Shown here: in pieces, positions 1 to 10,628 of the stretch
Layout of the letters: each line of letters begins with the position of its first letter
Position numbering within the stretch: position 1 is the first letter of the stretch
From: Scleromitrula shiraiana
Taxonomy: Eukaryota > Ascomycota > Leotiomycetes > Helotiales > Sclerotiniaceae
DNA length: 64,000 bases
Direction of reading: 5' to 3'
Assembly: GCA_028455995.1 (NCBI GenBank)
Contig: JABELC010000003.1
Span: forward strand, 186,001 to 250,000
Position numbers and translations under genes: made by a program
Notes under the pieces: generated by a model
The model's input: only the letters and a program-made list of their open reading frames with translations
Databases searched by the model: none
Told to the model about the DNA's origin: nothing

Positions 1-1906
1 ATGCTAACTTTTCGGATACCATCTTATATGGGAGTGGTTGATCTGTTTCATAGTGTCGAGCAAACAAAGAGAGTACTGTTTCATCTGCCGCAAAATGTTC
101 CATGAGGACTGAAGGTAGTTCGGCAAAATCGGTTGCACAACGAGTTCCAGACACATTCTGAAGAGATGTTCGTCCAAGGAATGAATGAATGGCATGTCCC
201 ATCTCGTGAAAGAGGGTTTGTACCTCGCCGAAAGTGAGTAAAGCGGGTCTAGAGGACATCCCAGATGTAGTGGAGAAATCACATATAAGGGCTATTGTTG
301 GCAGTTGTTTGAGAACCCCGGAAGACCTTGAAGTAGACATACCATCGTTTGCAGCTTCTTCAGGTGTGGCGAAAAGAAAGCTATCTGGAGATGATGCAAC
401 TTCCTCGAGCTCTGAGTTTGTAATTTCTCGAGAACAACGAAGGGTGAAATGAGCAGGATTTGGAGACTTCCCGGGACGAGAGAAAAGGTCGCAATATAAA
501 ACAGCAACATGACCATCAGTTTCAGATATTACATCCAATCTTCGGACATCAGAGTTCCATGTTTCTCCAGGCATTGCTTCATGAGGTACAAGTCTGATTC
601 CATAAAGGCGCGTGAATAATCTGGAGAGGCCTTGCATAACAGTACCGAGTGAGAAGAACGCGGAGAGAAAATCTGAGTTGCGCGAGCGTGAGCGAACTGA
701 AGCTAGAATCTGCGCAGCATAATAGTCCTTGTCCCACGCTTGTAAGACTGGGCTTGAAGCATTCAGAGTGGACATTTTTGCTTTTAACAACTGAGCAATC
801 TCCTCTCTTACAATTGGTTTGTTGTCCTCTGATAACGCTTGCAAGAACTGAGATACTGATTCCGGACTTTTGGCCATTTTGTCACCCAAACTCATATGTG
901 AATAACTGTCATACCTTGAAAGCTTTGCCAACTGTGCTCTTTTGCGCAATAATTCCTCGAGCCTACCTACCGTATCTCCAGATGATGTCCTGGTAGCTGT
1001 GTAAATTTCTTTCCGAACCTCCTCATCATGAACGGTTCGAATAGCAGCTGCGGGAGAAACACCAATTGTTGGTAATTTGGTCTGTCCCCATGTTGTGTGT
1101 TCCCGCACAAGAAGGGGGTCCATCCCTTTCAGCTTACTGCTTGAAAATGTCAAAGTAGATTTGGCTGGCTGCATATAATCCACGAAATCCTGCCCAACCT
1201 CACTTATCTCTTGCGACAGAGCCACAAAACGGTCACGCTCAGCGCGAGGTAAGTCAATCGCCGATTTTTTAAAATCCTTCCTTAGTATATCCGCTACAAC
1301 CATTTCTTCTTCAGTCCAACCTGCTACGATTTCTGGAGTGTTCATGGCGATATCGAGTTGCTTGTTAAGTCCAGTAGTTGTGTTGAGAACATTCATATAC
1401 TCGAACATCTTCCCGTATGCCCTTGAAGCAGCCGCTTGAATCGCTGAGCTTGGATGGGTAGCTCGAACAAAGTCCGCAAGGTCTATAACTCGACATAATA
1501 AATCACTTAGGCGATCTAGATCTCTAGCAACATGTCTGTATTCATCTATCGTAGAAGCCTTCAAGACCTTATCCACAATTCTCTTCGCCCTGCGCAAGCT
1601 TGTATTTGCGAACACTTCGAATCCTTCCGGATTTGTGAGGTACCGGTTTTGAAAGAGTCCAGCACTGCGGCCATTGTAACTCGTTTGCGAAGATTGGGAG
1701 AAGTCTTTCCAGAAATTCGGAGAATCAAATATCCGCCGTAAGACTTTATCATCGTGTTTAGCTCCTGGCGCAGCATTGTCCACAGGTACTGGTCGAGGTT
1801 CGTGGTACTGTGTAGAAGCAGTCGCAATTCGTCGACGCAATTGAGTTTGTTTCTTCACACATCTTGAACAGATCCAAGGTCTGGAAGGCGCAGCTACTTT
1901 CAACAT
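1..1906 (-). CDS. oct1: Mitochondrial intermediate peptidase (OCT1), C-terminus beyond window
   Basis: Zinc metallopeptidase of family M3 that removes an N-terminal octapeptide from a subset of imported matrix proteins after the main processing peptidase has cut. One uninterrupted frame runs from the ATG at 1906 to the window edge, 635 residues with no intron. The N-terminus (MLKVAAPSRPWICSRC, then Gln/Arg-rich) is a plausible matrix presequence. The zinc motif HEMGH is at residues 567-571 (194-208) and the downstream ligand Glu is near residue 596 in DFAELPS. Family members are usually a little under 800 residues, so roughly 140 residues including the stop lie outside the window. Divergent with the MICOS gene. 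Confidence 0.96.
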   Translation of the reverse strand, partial: MLKVAAPSRPWICSRCVKKQTQLRRRIATASTQYHEPRPVPVDNAAPGAKHDDKVLRRIFDSPNFWKDFSQSSQTSYNGRSAGLFQNRYLTNPEGFEVFANTSLRRAKRIVDKVLKASTIDEYRHVARDLDRLSDLLCRVIDLADFVRATHPSSAIQAAASRAYGKMFEYMNVLNTTTGLNKQLDIAMNTPEIVAGWTEEEMVVADILRKDFKKSAIDLPRAERDRFVALSQEISEVGQDFVDYMQPAKSTLTFSSSKLKGMDPLLVREHTTWGQTKLPTIGVSPAAAIRTVHDEEVRKEIYTATRTSSGDTVGRLEELLRKRAQLAKLSRYDSYSHMSLGDKMAKSPESVSQFLQALSEDNKPIVREEIAQLLKAKMSTLNASSPVLQAWDKDYYAAQILASVRSRSRNSDFLSAFFSLGTVMQGLSRLFTRLYGIRLVPHEAMPGETWNSDVRRLDVISETDGHVAVLYCDLFSRPGKSPNPAHFTLRCSREITNSELEEVASSPDSFLFATPEEAANDGMSTSRSSGVLKQLPTIALICDFSTTSGMSSRPALLTFGEVQTLFHEMGHAIHSFLGRTSLQNVSGTRCATDFAELPSVLMEHFAADETVLSLFARHYETDQPLPYKMVSEKLA

Positions 1907-2153
1907 GCTCTAGGTGGTATTGCGACGGACCAACTGTGTTGAAAAGTTGGTAGTCAAAAATAAACTATAGGTGGAGGGGAACCTCGAAAGTTTATGCTTG
2001 ATTACATAAGCTTTATGCATGTAATAATGCAAGATATTTTATGCCCGTGCACAGAAATTCATACGAACAAGATACGGAAGCTAAACAAAGAAGCTTCAAC
2101 GTCCTTCAGAAATCATATTGTATATATCAATTGCACATAACAGCAATTGAGCA
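1907..2153. promoter_or_regulatory. Divergent promoter between OCT1 and the MICOS gene
   Basis: 247 bp separate the two start codons, so both core promoters and 5' leaders must lie here. Both products are mitochondrial. I see no confident TATA element or factor site. Confidence 0.5.
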
Positions 2154-2999
2154 ATGACTTCTAGGGTATTTCTGCGGCCGGTAAGTGAGATGATACCAAC
2201 AAATGTATTATTTCTGATTTCAAAATAGCGTGCTGCGCCTGTAGCAATGGGCGCGGCCCTTGTCGGAATGGCTCTATTTCCTAAGAGATCTCTACATGCA
2301 GAAGCCCCCGACAACAGCGAGGTATAAATTCTGCCCTCATTCTTCCATGGCACATCTTATTGACGTGACATTGTTCAACAGCAAAAAAAGCCTATCTATG
2401 AAGAGTTTGAAGCTCCACCCACTCAAGCCCTCCCACCATCAAGAACCACATCCTCCGGAATCATATCGAGTAAACCTTCTACACCTACACCCACCGATCG
2501 ACTTGCCGTCCAAATCGGAAAAACTCGGCTGTTTATTCATGCACACGTTCTTGCTGCCGAAAATAAAGTTAACGAGATAATGGATTCTGCGCTGAATCTC
2601 GAATCCAGCTTCACATCCACAATTGCCTCGCTGGCGCCCTCTCCACAATCCGGTGAAAAGTTGATGCCTGGATCGATCTATGTTTTGGTTGCCGCCATGA
2701 CCGGATCTATCATCTCCCGGAATAGGAACATTGTGCTGAGAGCTGCGACGCCTTTGTTGGTAGGAATTGGAGCTGGATGGGTTGTTCTGCCAGTCACCAT
2801 GAGGAATGTAGCTGATTTGGCATGGGAGTACGAGAGGAAATTTCCAGTCATCGCGGATGGACACGTTAGAACGAGAGAAAGTATTGAGAAGGCATGGCAT
2901 ATGGCTAGAGTACATTCGAGGATGGCAATCGATATCGTGGATGAGAAGGTCAGTGAAGGAAGAGAAAAGGTCGAAGGATGGGTCAGAAAAGGGAAATAA
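2154..2999 (+). CDS. MICOS subunit, apolipoprotein O-like (MIC26/MIC27 family)
   Basis: Predicted inner mitochondrial membrane protein of the cristae-junction complex. Exons 2154-2180, 2229-2321 and 2382-2999 join in phase to give 245 residues; introns are 48 and 60 nt with GT-AG ends. The first exon encodes only nine residues (MTSRVFLRP), followed by an Ala/Arg-rich presequence-like stretch. After a Pro/Ser/Thr linker comes the family core: two hydrophobic segments (GSIYVLVAAMTGSIISR and ATPLLVGIGAGWVVLPVT) separated by a basic turn, then NVADLAWEYERKFP. The C-terminus is a charged helix ending GWVRKGK. Which of MIC26 or MIC27 it corresponds to cannot be told from sequence reading alone. Confidence 0.87.
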
Positions 3000-3369
3000 A
3001 TGCATTGGGCCATTCTGTAGGATTATTATTGATTTGAAGCAAATAAAAAGCTAGGTGATGTTGTACAAAATTCGCAATGGACTTTTTTGCTCTACTTCAT
3101 ATCACACTCCTTTTTTCATATGTTCACATGGTACGAGCCTGAAAATCTTCTTCCGATTTCCATTGATTGTACGACCATGGAATTTGGAAGCAAGAGAGAC
3201 ACTGGTTTTCTAACTTATTTCAAATGCCTCAAGCGGCCGATTAATATTTTTATGATTTAGGCTCTTCCCAAATTACCCAAGACTCGAGATTAAAATTAAG
3301 AGCAGACGACAATCTCCAAACAAGGTAAGGATTCTATTTACAAGTTCATATTCCTTCAAACCCGTTTCT
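3000..3369. other. Convergent 3' intergenic spacer
   Basis: AT-rich sequence between two convergent stop codons; it probably holds both 3' UTRs. No gene seen. Confidence 0.6.
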
Positions 3370-4670
3370 TCATTCCGATTTCTCCACCATCGGTTCGTGG
3401 GAACTTGTTGTGAAAATAAATTTGCTTCTTTCCGATCGATATCTAGTGACATCGTTGCGGTGCTCAACATGAGCCATTTCGATGGAAATAGAGGAGTCTC
3501 GTGGCCAACTTCTTTGCGACTTCGACATATACGATGGTTGTCTATTTGACGAAAGCATTTTTTGATCATCGAGGGGGTATGATGTAGGGCATGTAACCAT
3601 GGTTTTAGCAGCAAGAATGTCAATACTGTTTGAGTTAGATTGGTGAAAATTTACAATCAGATGTAGATGGGAGGAACTTACAACATGATGACCGGAAACA
3701 TGCACTCGAGCAAGTAAACAAATCGGTCGACTTGACCGGTTATATTAACAGCAGATTGAGCTGAGGTTTGGAACGAAAATATGACGGAACGAGATATACC
3801 AATAAGCGCCAAGACGGCAAGTCGAATCTCAGTGCTCTTCATAAGATAACTAAAGAGTCCAACTTTTTCATCAACCTGTGAAGTGCTTCGAGCATTAGAG
3901 AATTTGACCAAGAGAAAGTATGACGACCATATCTCAACGAGCGCAATTCCCAAAAAGTACCCAATATGTAAATGATCGATCAGAACATAGTGAGTTGATA
4001 TTCCCCGCAATATATCTTCGATTCGGAGCGTCATAACCAGAATCTTGATAGCAACAATTATGAGGATTAGCACCCAGTAAATAATTGTGAACAGCCTTTT
4101 TTCACGATGGGGCAAGATCCGAATTAGGATCTGGTAACTGTACATTGACAGTCCAGTCTCTTTGATCTGCATGGATCTTAGCGTTGTTGTTCCGAGAAAG
4201 GGCTTGTGGATGCATAGTTACCAGCCAAAAGAAATCTGCAACTCCAGAAGCGACGGCTTGTCTACCGACCTGGCCATCTCGATAGAACGCCTGGTTTCTG
4301 TCAGTAATTATTTTTCCATATACAGGAGTGTAATGATCCTGTAAATCTCAAAATCGAGAAGTCAACAATTTATGAGCTGCGCTATACTCACATAATAGCA
4401 CAATCCATCCGCAATAGCACCAGCGGCCGACACAACAATTGGGACAATAGTAATTGGTGAAAGTCGTGTGATAGCAATGACAAGAAGGCCAATGAAGACG
4501 TTTATCAGTCCAATACTACTCAAGATCGACCAACTGGATTCAAAATAAATGGAAGAGATGTGTGTAGAGGACATAGCAACAGCAAGTGGTGTCACATGAG
4601 TGGGACGTTCTCCGCTCTTTCTCAACTGATGAAGATCACATCTAAGTCTTCGAAGTGGGTTGGGGTTCAT
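3370..4670 (-). CDS. Uncharacterised multi-pass integral membrane protein
   Basis: Exons (minus strand) 4670-4392, 4338-4222, 4166-3682 and 3625-3370 join in phase to 378 residues; introns are 53-56 nt. About six or seven hydrophobic helices are visible, near residues 48-68, 72-92, 120-145, 155-177, 190-220, 243-262 and 277-297. A hydrophilic Ser/Arg-rich tail of about 85 residues follows and is probably cytosolic. The topology resembles fungal seven-helix integral membrane or receptor-like proteins. I see no CFEM domain, no transporter signature and no catalytic motif, so I do not name it. The splice model is supported because each junction restores one open frame and ATG-to-stop is continuous. 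Confidence 0.75.
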
Positions 4671-5437
4671 CTATAATACATTGACAACCATCATACCGGG
4701 TCTTATAGGGCATAACTTAATCAAATGATTTGTTCTAGTGTCAGGGACTATTCGCAAACTTTCTCTGATCCAGCAAAGCACGTTGAGCACGTTGAGCACA
4801 TTGGCATGCAGAGAACCCTAAATCCCCGCATCAATGTTTCCCACGGACATCCTGTCTCGAATCCTGTAGTCCCTGCACTTTCACGCCTGTGCTGAGATCA
4901 ATCGCAAATATGACCCGACTTCGTTTACAAATGTTACAATTCGAGAGATCGCCTTGAGAATTGTATATGGCCCGCAGTCAAGTGTAGGATATATCATGCT
5001 CGCTGGACGATATAAAGAGGTAATGTGGGCATTTCACAAATATATAAACAGATCGACAGCGAAGCTGATCAATAAATATACGATCTTACATTAACAAGGA
5101 ACAAGCGAATTATACAACCCAAAGATAGAATAATAAGAATTAATTTTGATCTGATGTGATTTGAATTGAATTGAATTGATTGGAAAGTTAGGTAAAATAT
5201 ATTCTGCCGTGTTACAGCATGAGTATGAGTATTGGTATTCAAACAGGAGGACAAGATCAAACTTTATTATTCTTCAAGGTTTATATATATAAGACAAGGG
5301 TATAAAAGGTAACAAATGGAACAAAAGGTACAAAAGGTACAAGGCTTGGTTAATAATAATAATAATAAGCCTTCATAAACCCACATTTCTACAAAGATCT
5401 GAGAACAAAAAAAACTAACCATTTTCTGACATCTTTA

Positions 5438-5512
5438 GAACATATAACATAGAATATATAACATAGAATATATAACATAGAATATATAACATAGAACATA
5501 GAACATGGAACA
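5438..5512. repeat. AT-rich minisatellite, 14-bp unit
   Basis: Tandem copies of a unit close to AACATAGAATATAT (about four), followed by shortened AACATAGAACATGG-type copies. Confidence 0.85.
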
Positions 5513-5667
5513 TTTAACGAAACGTCTGATTAATAAGCCGATTGCCATTCATTAATCAATCGGAGTAATAATTATTAGTTATTACTAGCCATCGGGATTT
5601 CTAGGTCTTTTAAAGAAAGTTTGCACAGCCGTCAGGTACGAAAATACAATACCAATCTCATAAACCT

Positions 5668-5705
5668 TATTTTATTTTTATTCTATTTTATTTTATTTTA
5701 TTTTA
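5668..5705. repeat. (ATTTT)n low-complexity tract
   Basis: Imperfect TATTT pentanucleotide run inside the AT-rich gap. Confidence 0.8.
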
Positions 5706-6750
5706 GTGCATAAGGCATTATTGTATTAATTAAATTAATATCTATTTGCGGTGCTTGCTTAAAGGAATAACAACAACCTCATGCCCTCTTCTTTTTCAGG
5801 GCAAACCTTCTTATGATACTAGTAGAGATGGATGGTTCTTCAATCTATTAAAGAGGAATCATCCATGCCAAAAGAAGATGCCAGTGGTTATTAGTCTCAT
5901 TGGTAGTTTTCCCGTTATCAATTGATAAATTAATAAATTAACTATGAAGTCACCTAGATGCAAACGTTGCTCAATTACTCAAAAGCTAGGACCGCGCATG
6001 ACATATTTGCATCTCATCGTTCCGGCCTCTAGATGTGTCAAAATTAGCCTTTCCGTAATGATGGTTCTTGAGAGCCATATAAGATAATAAAATTGTATGA
6101 TAACTTTCAAGAGGATAATAGAAGGGAAGACGAAGCAAGTAGATTGAGTCCCCGTTCCCAAGTTGAACTGGGCTTTAAGTTGTCGATGTATTCAAACTCC
6201 TCAAGACTGTTGGCTATAGTTGTCAATATATATCTTGAGTGATTAAGATAAGATTTACGACGTTGCGGCTAGCAATTGGCAGAGGTAAAGGTCTGTTCAG
6301 AGGAGGATATCGGCTTGTGGTGGAAGAACCCTTTCTTAAGTTGGGTTTCAAGGGTCTTAGTTACTAGTAACAATGTTGCAGTTCCAAAGTGAGGTAGCTC
6401 GAGCAATTCTAGTATGTTCCTCGTGTTTCACCGCCCTGCTGAGCTTCTGAGCTTCCGACATGTATATTTCAAGGTAAGACATAGCTTAGAGGATCAGAGT
6501 TTCTAGTCACGACTATGACACCTCGTCTGCGATTTCTGGTATTAGCATTGTACTGGTAATGTAGTGTAAAATGAGGGGCGGTGAGATTGATTTGACCAAA
6601 TCGAGAAGGCAGCTTGCAATCTTGTACGTGAAATCGATGGTTGATAACAAATTTGATGATGGGCGTAGGCTGGTCAATCATATAATTTCCTACCCTACAC
6701 CTGCATTGGTAACATAAATATCCATAGATATGAACCCAATCGGATGATTT

Positions 6751-8008
6751 ATGTGCTTAGAAGATTGTATGTCGAATGATACTCACCTTTTTCTTCGCAC
6801 CATACTGATATTTTATAAGTTCGAGGACCATGTCCGATGATGAATACCTTGACCAACCACGCATTCCTTCATCATGATGGCAAGAACCTGATACAGGACG
6901 TTGTGGTTAATGCTCTAGCTACAGCGCTTAATTTTAATACATCTCTGGCGACCTTGATGTTCCAACTGGCTCTTCCTGCCAACCCAGACCCTAATGCTAC
7001 ATACTTTACGCTGTAAGTAGCAGCCATTATACAAGTCTCGACATACTTCCGTAATCATAACTTTGGCTAATATTCGTTCTTCCAGTTATCAACTCAACCG
7101 TCACAATGTTCTTCTAACAGAACATGACGCGAGCTTAAGGTTAGTTTGTATTCTCGAGTTCCATCTTATGGCATCTGGGAAAGATTGCCTCAGTCTTCAA
7201 TACCTATATTTCCAGCACCATTTCATTTGTTCAATTTAGAAACCAAAATCAAGCACCGTGGGAATCTCAACGCTAATTGTTATTTGTTATTAGCCGTTTG
7301 GATGCTGATTTTGGAAACAACCACGTCTTCAACCAAAAAGTTTTCGACACGACGAAAGCTTACTGGACCGAGCCTGTTATAACCGCCGCAATGTTAGCAA
7401 ACGGTAAGATACTGTTTGTACAGTCAACACGTGACCTCACGTCACGTGCCCGTTGAGGAGATATATACTCTCGACGGCGTACAACACCCTTCTTGATCTC
7501 CTTGAACATAATTATACAATACAAGGAATGACCCTAAATTGTACTGTTCCACCCCCCCGGAGTCATACAAACAGATACCCCGCCAGATTGAATCAAAATC
7601 GTTGAACCCCAATTACACTTTCACTTCGAGGAACGAAGCGTTTAGTCTTGGAGAGATGGCCGCTTCGATAGTAGTTTTTGGTGACAAGGTAGCCGCGACC
7701 GCCAAAAGGACTTTTGTGGAGTACTTTTTCGGTAAGTCTTTGATTTGTTTAAACATGATTATTAGAATTAACTAATAACAATACAACTTGTAGAAAACGA
7801 ACGTCTTCCGACTAAATTAGGATGGCACAGACCGACGGATGTCGTACAGTTATCAGAGATTAGCAGATTAACCACATTAATTGGCCAAGCTACTGCTTAC
7901 ATAACTCCCGTCTCCCGCTTGATGCACGTGATCATTTTACCCCGCCAAAATTATCCTGAGATGAGTCAATCCAAAAATAGTCATCGCTTTATTCCTCGAA
8001 AGAAATAA
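6751..8008 (+). CDS. Heme-thiolate family 2 peroxidase (chloroperoxidase/unspecific peroxygenase-like)
   Basis: Predicted peroxidase or peroxygenase using heme with a cysteine axial ligand. Proposed exons 6751-6766, 6820-7012, 7086-7139, 7294-7417, 7575-7731 and 7794-8008 give 252 residues in one frame. The PCP heme-ligand motif is in RGPCPMMNTLTNHAF near the N-terminus, the catalytic Glu in TEHDASLSR, and the family C-terminal signature in VEYFFENERLPTKLGW. Two weak points remain. The start exon is only 16 nt and encodes no signal peptide, so a further upstream exon is possible. Intron 4 (7418-7574) needs a GTACAG donor, because the stronger GTAAGA donor at 7404 puts the next exon out of frame. 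The stop is 18 bp before the TyrRS start codon. Confidence 0.7.
7428..7448. promoter_or_regulatory. Palindromic CACGTG pair (CACGTGAC-5 nt-GTCACGTG)
   Basis: Two E-boxes with perfect 8-bp inverted arms sit in the proposed intron 4 of the peroxidase gene, about a dozen bases before an AT-rich GATATATACT. CACGTG is bound by bHLH factors of the Pho4, Cbf1 and USF type. The element is clear in sequence; its function is inferred. Confidence 0.45.
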
Positions 8009-8025
8009 AAATACAACAACACAAG

Positions 8026-9354
8026 ATGGCTTCACCGTTGAGTCCCGAAGAATCGATCGCCCTCATCAAAGCCAATTTGGCGGAGGTTCTAAACCCAGAA
8101 ATAATCGATCATGTAATTCTGAATGAAAAACGCCCTTTAAAGGTTTACTGGGGAACAGCAACGACTGGTAGACCTCATTGTGGATACTTTGTACCTATGA
8201 TGAAGATCGCAGAGTTACTGGCGGCAGGTTGTACAGTCAAGGTTTTACTTGCAGATATCCATGGCTACCTCGACAATATGAAAGCTCCTCTCGAACTTGT
8301 CGAATTCCGCGCGAAATACTACGAACGAGTTATTAAGTCAGGGCTCAAGGCGGTCGGCGTCGATATCGGTCGGTTGGAGTTTGTATTGGGCAGTTCCTAC
8401 CAATTAAGCAAGGAGTACACAATGGATCGATTTAAGTTGGAGGGAACTACAAGAATCGCCGTTGCTAAGAAGGCTGGTGCAGAGGTTGTAAAGCAAACAG
8501 ACGATCCAACACTTGGTGGTTTGATTTACCCTCTGATGCAGGCTTTGGACGAACAATACCTAGATGTCGATGCGCAGTTTGGTGGTGTAGACCAAAGGAA
8601 GATTTTCACCTTCGCGATGGAGAACTTACCGACGATCGGCTATAAAGTACGGGCACATCTGATGAATACAATGGTACCCGGTTTAGGAGAAGCTGCAAAG
8701 ATGAGCTCTAGTGATGCAGACTCAAAGATCGATCTGCTGGATGACCCAAAAGCTGTGGAGAAGAAGCTGAACAAAGCCAAGTGTGTACCAAAAGAGGTCG
8801 AAGGTAATGGTGTTATTGCCTTTGTCGAGCATGTTATTTTCCGAGCTCTTGCACTGAAGAATGGTGGAACGCCAAGGTTTGTTGTGGAGAGGAAAGATCA
8901 GGAGCCATTAATTTACGAGTCGGTTGAGAAATTGAAGGAAGACTACAAAGCTGATATTGTGAGTAATTGCCTCCTCTACGTCTCTGTATCTTGTCGCTAA
9001 CCCAGATTACACTAGCTTACTCCCCAACTTACCAAACAAGCCCTTACATCTCATTTGAACGAAATCCTAAAGCCAATCAGAGAAGAGTTCATTGCATCTC
9101 CAGAATGGCAAGCAGTTGAATTACAAGCCTACCCGCAGGAAGAAGTAGTAAAAGTGAAAAAGGTTCGAAAGGAGATTGATCCGGTGAGGAAAGCTGCCGA
9201 GCTAGCGAAGAAAGCTGCTGCGAAGGCTGCAAAACAAGATGTCGTAGCACAGCCAGACGGACATGTCGAAGGAAACGATGCTCAAAAAGTAACTGTTGGA
9301 TCGAGTACGGAAGAGACCTTGGAGAAGATGAAGATTGCTGCTCCAGAGTCATAG
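8026..9354 (+). CDS. TYS1: Tyrosyl-tRNA synthetase, cytosolic type
   Basis: Class I aminoacyl-tRNA synthetase charging tRNA-Tyr. Exons 8026-8958 and 9016-9354 (57-nt intron, phase 0) give 423 residues. The HIGH-equivalent is PHCGYF at residues 50-55 after WGTATTGR. The second ATP-binding motif is KMSSS at 225-229. The eukaryotic/archaeal-type Tyr pocket appears as KQTDDPTLGGLIYPLMQALD followed by AQFGGVDQRKIF. The C-terminal 60 or so residues are Lys/Ala-rich (KKVRKEIDPVRKAAELAKKAA), a basic extension typical of the fungal cytosolic enzyme that probably binds tRNA. No mitochondrial presequence. A CACGTG at about 7925 lies in the upstream region shared with the peroxidase tail. Confidence 0.96.
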
Positions 9355-10113
9355 ACTAGAATTGCGGTATACCCAAAGAATCATTTCAGCTGCATTTGTA
9401 AGAACCTTTACATTCTTCATGTATATTTTTTAATTCTGTGTGACTCGTACCACCGTGTGTAAATCTTATATTAATTTGAACTGTTCGCCATTCATTCAAT
9501 CTATATTATATCAAATCTCACAATACATCATGAATTCCGTAGGTGGTAATGTCAAAGTGTAAGTATATCATTTCCCCTTGACCGTCCCAAGCTGTTGGGA
9601 ACTGATCATAGTAGCAGGAATACGATAGAAGAAATCATCAAATCACCAATATTGTGATCTACTGGTGACCAAGTGAGGGATAAGCCGAAACTTGAAGATA
9701 GATGGACCTTTGACCCTTTTGTTCTCTGTTCTCATACTCGCTAGATTGGAAGCAAAACCTACCGCGATCCATCAACACTGCATATCACTTGTTTTGCTAG
9801 TATAATCACCAAAGCTTGATATAGAAAGAAACGATAGTAAATAAAACACCAATATTAAATGAGCGGCCGTTAAATTCATGAAATAGCATATAGATAGACA
9901 TAGGAACTCTGTGAATACCTCCGCTGCAGTTCGGAGACAGTTTATTCCTTGCCTATAAATGAATGAATGAATGAATGAATGAATGAATGAATAACTGATT
10001 GAATCGCCACGTTCAACAATCCTCCTTCCTCATTCCACCCCACAACCCTAGCACGCTCTCACGATGCATTCACCACGCGCAAGACATCATTGCAAATGTG
10101 CCGAACCAATCAC
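9355..10113. other. Convergent intergenic spacer with an AATG microsatellite
   Basis: 3' flanks of TyrRS and of the secreted-protein gene; no gene seen. Confidence 0.6.
9957..9992. repeat. (AATG)n microsatellite
   Basis: About eight to nine near-perfect tetranucleotide copies. Confidence 0.95.
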
Positions 10114-10628
10114 TTAAGCTCCCGCATAGAAGCCGTAACTCAAGAAATTCACGTTCGAGACACATTGACCAACGGATGTCGTTCCGTATTGGCTCTTGTC
10201 GCCTCCTTGGTTGAGGGCACTGTAGAAGGTGACATGGTAATCGGGCGTCAAACTCAAGATCTTGATGCTGTGTTGAGTGGCGCCAAAGTTTCCCTTGGTT
10301 GTTGCAGCGCCATCGGTGAAGATAACGGCTCCGCCACCGCAAGCTATAATATAAGGAAGGTGGATATTAGCCAGTCATTGATTGATACGTGGATTATTGC
10401 GGCAAGTGGGTTGGATAAGTGGAATGAATAAGTGGAATGATAAGTGGAATGAAAGGAATGGAAGTAGATGCGATGGCTTGACGTACCGGAATCAGTGTAG
10501 ACTGCAAATTGAGTGCTTCCCCGTTTCTCGAGAGCCATGGCATCGGCTTCGGGCTCGGCGACGGGAAGAGCTGGGATCACAGCGGCCAAGAGGGCGGTGA
10601 TGATGCTGGTGGTGTAGATGAACTTCAT
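10114..10628 (-). CDS. Small secreted protein with Kex2-type propeptide
   Basis: Exons (minus) 10628-10487 and 10343-10114 join in phase across a 143-nt intron to a 123-residue protein. The N-terminus is a clear signal peptide (Lys2, then a hydrophobic core ending near PALPVA). It is followed by a short acidic pro-segment (EPEADAMALEKR) ending in a Lys-Arg Kex2 site. The predicted mature chain of about 85 residues starts GSTQFAVYTDS, is rich in Gly/Ser/Thr and has only two cysteines (in SACGGG and GQCVSN), which could form one disulfide. This layout is common among fungal candidate effectors and other small secreted proteins, but I recognise no family and assign no activity. Confidence 0.7.

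Larger units (their letters stand above)
4671..6750. other. 2.1-kb AT-rich intergenic region
   Basis: No convincing gene. It contains minisatellite and A/T low-complexity tracts listed separately. Only short chance reading frames occur on either strand. Confidence 0.6.

Noticed and set aside
2439..3005. 188-codon minus-strand frame opposite the MICOS gene
   Set aside because: It lies wholly across the MICOS coding exon, whose family blocks are clear, so it is an antisense shadow.
4840..4880. tRNA-like T-arm fragment (CTCGAATCC)
   Set aside because: No matching acceptor stem, anticodon arm or D-arm around it.
7404..7533. Intron using the strong GTAAGA donor at 7404 and the AG at 7532-7533 in the peroxidase gene
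   Set aside because: It joins out of frame with the downstream family sequence.
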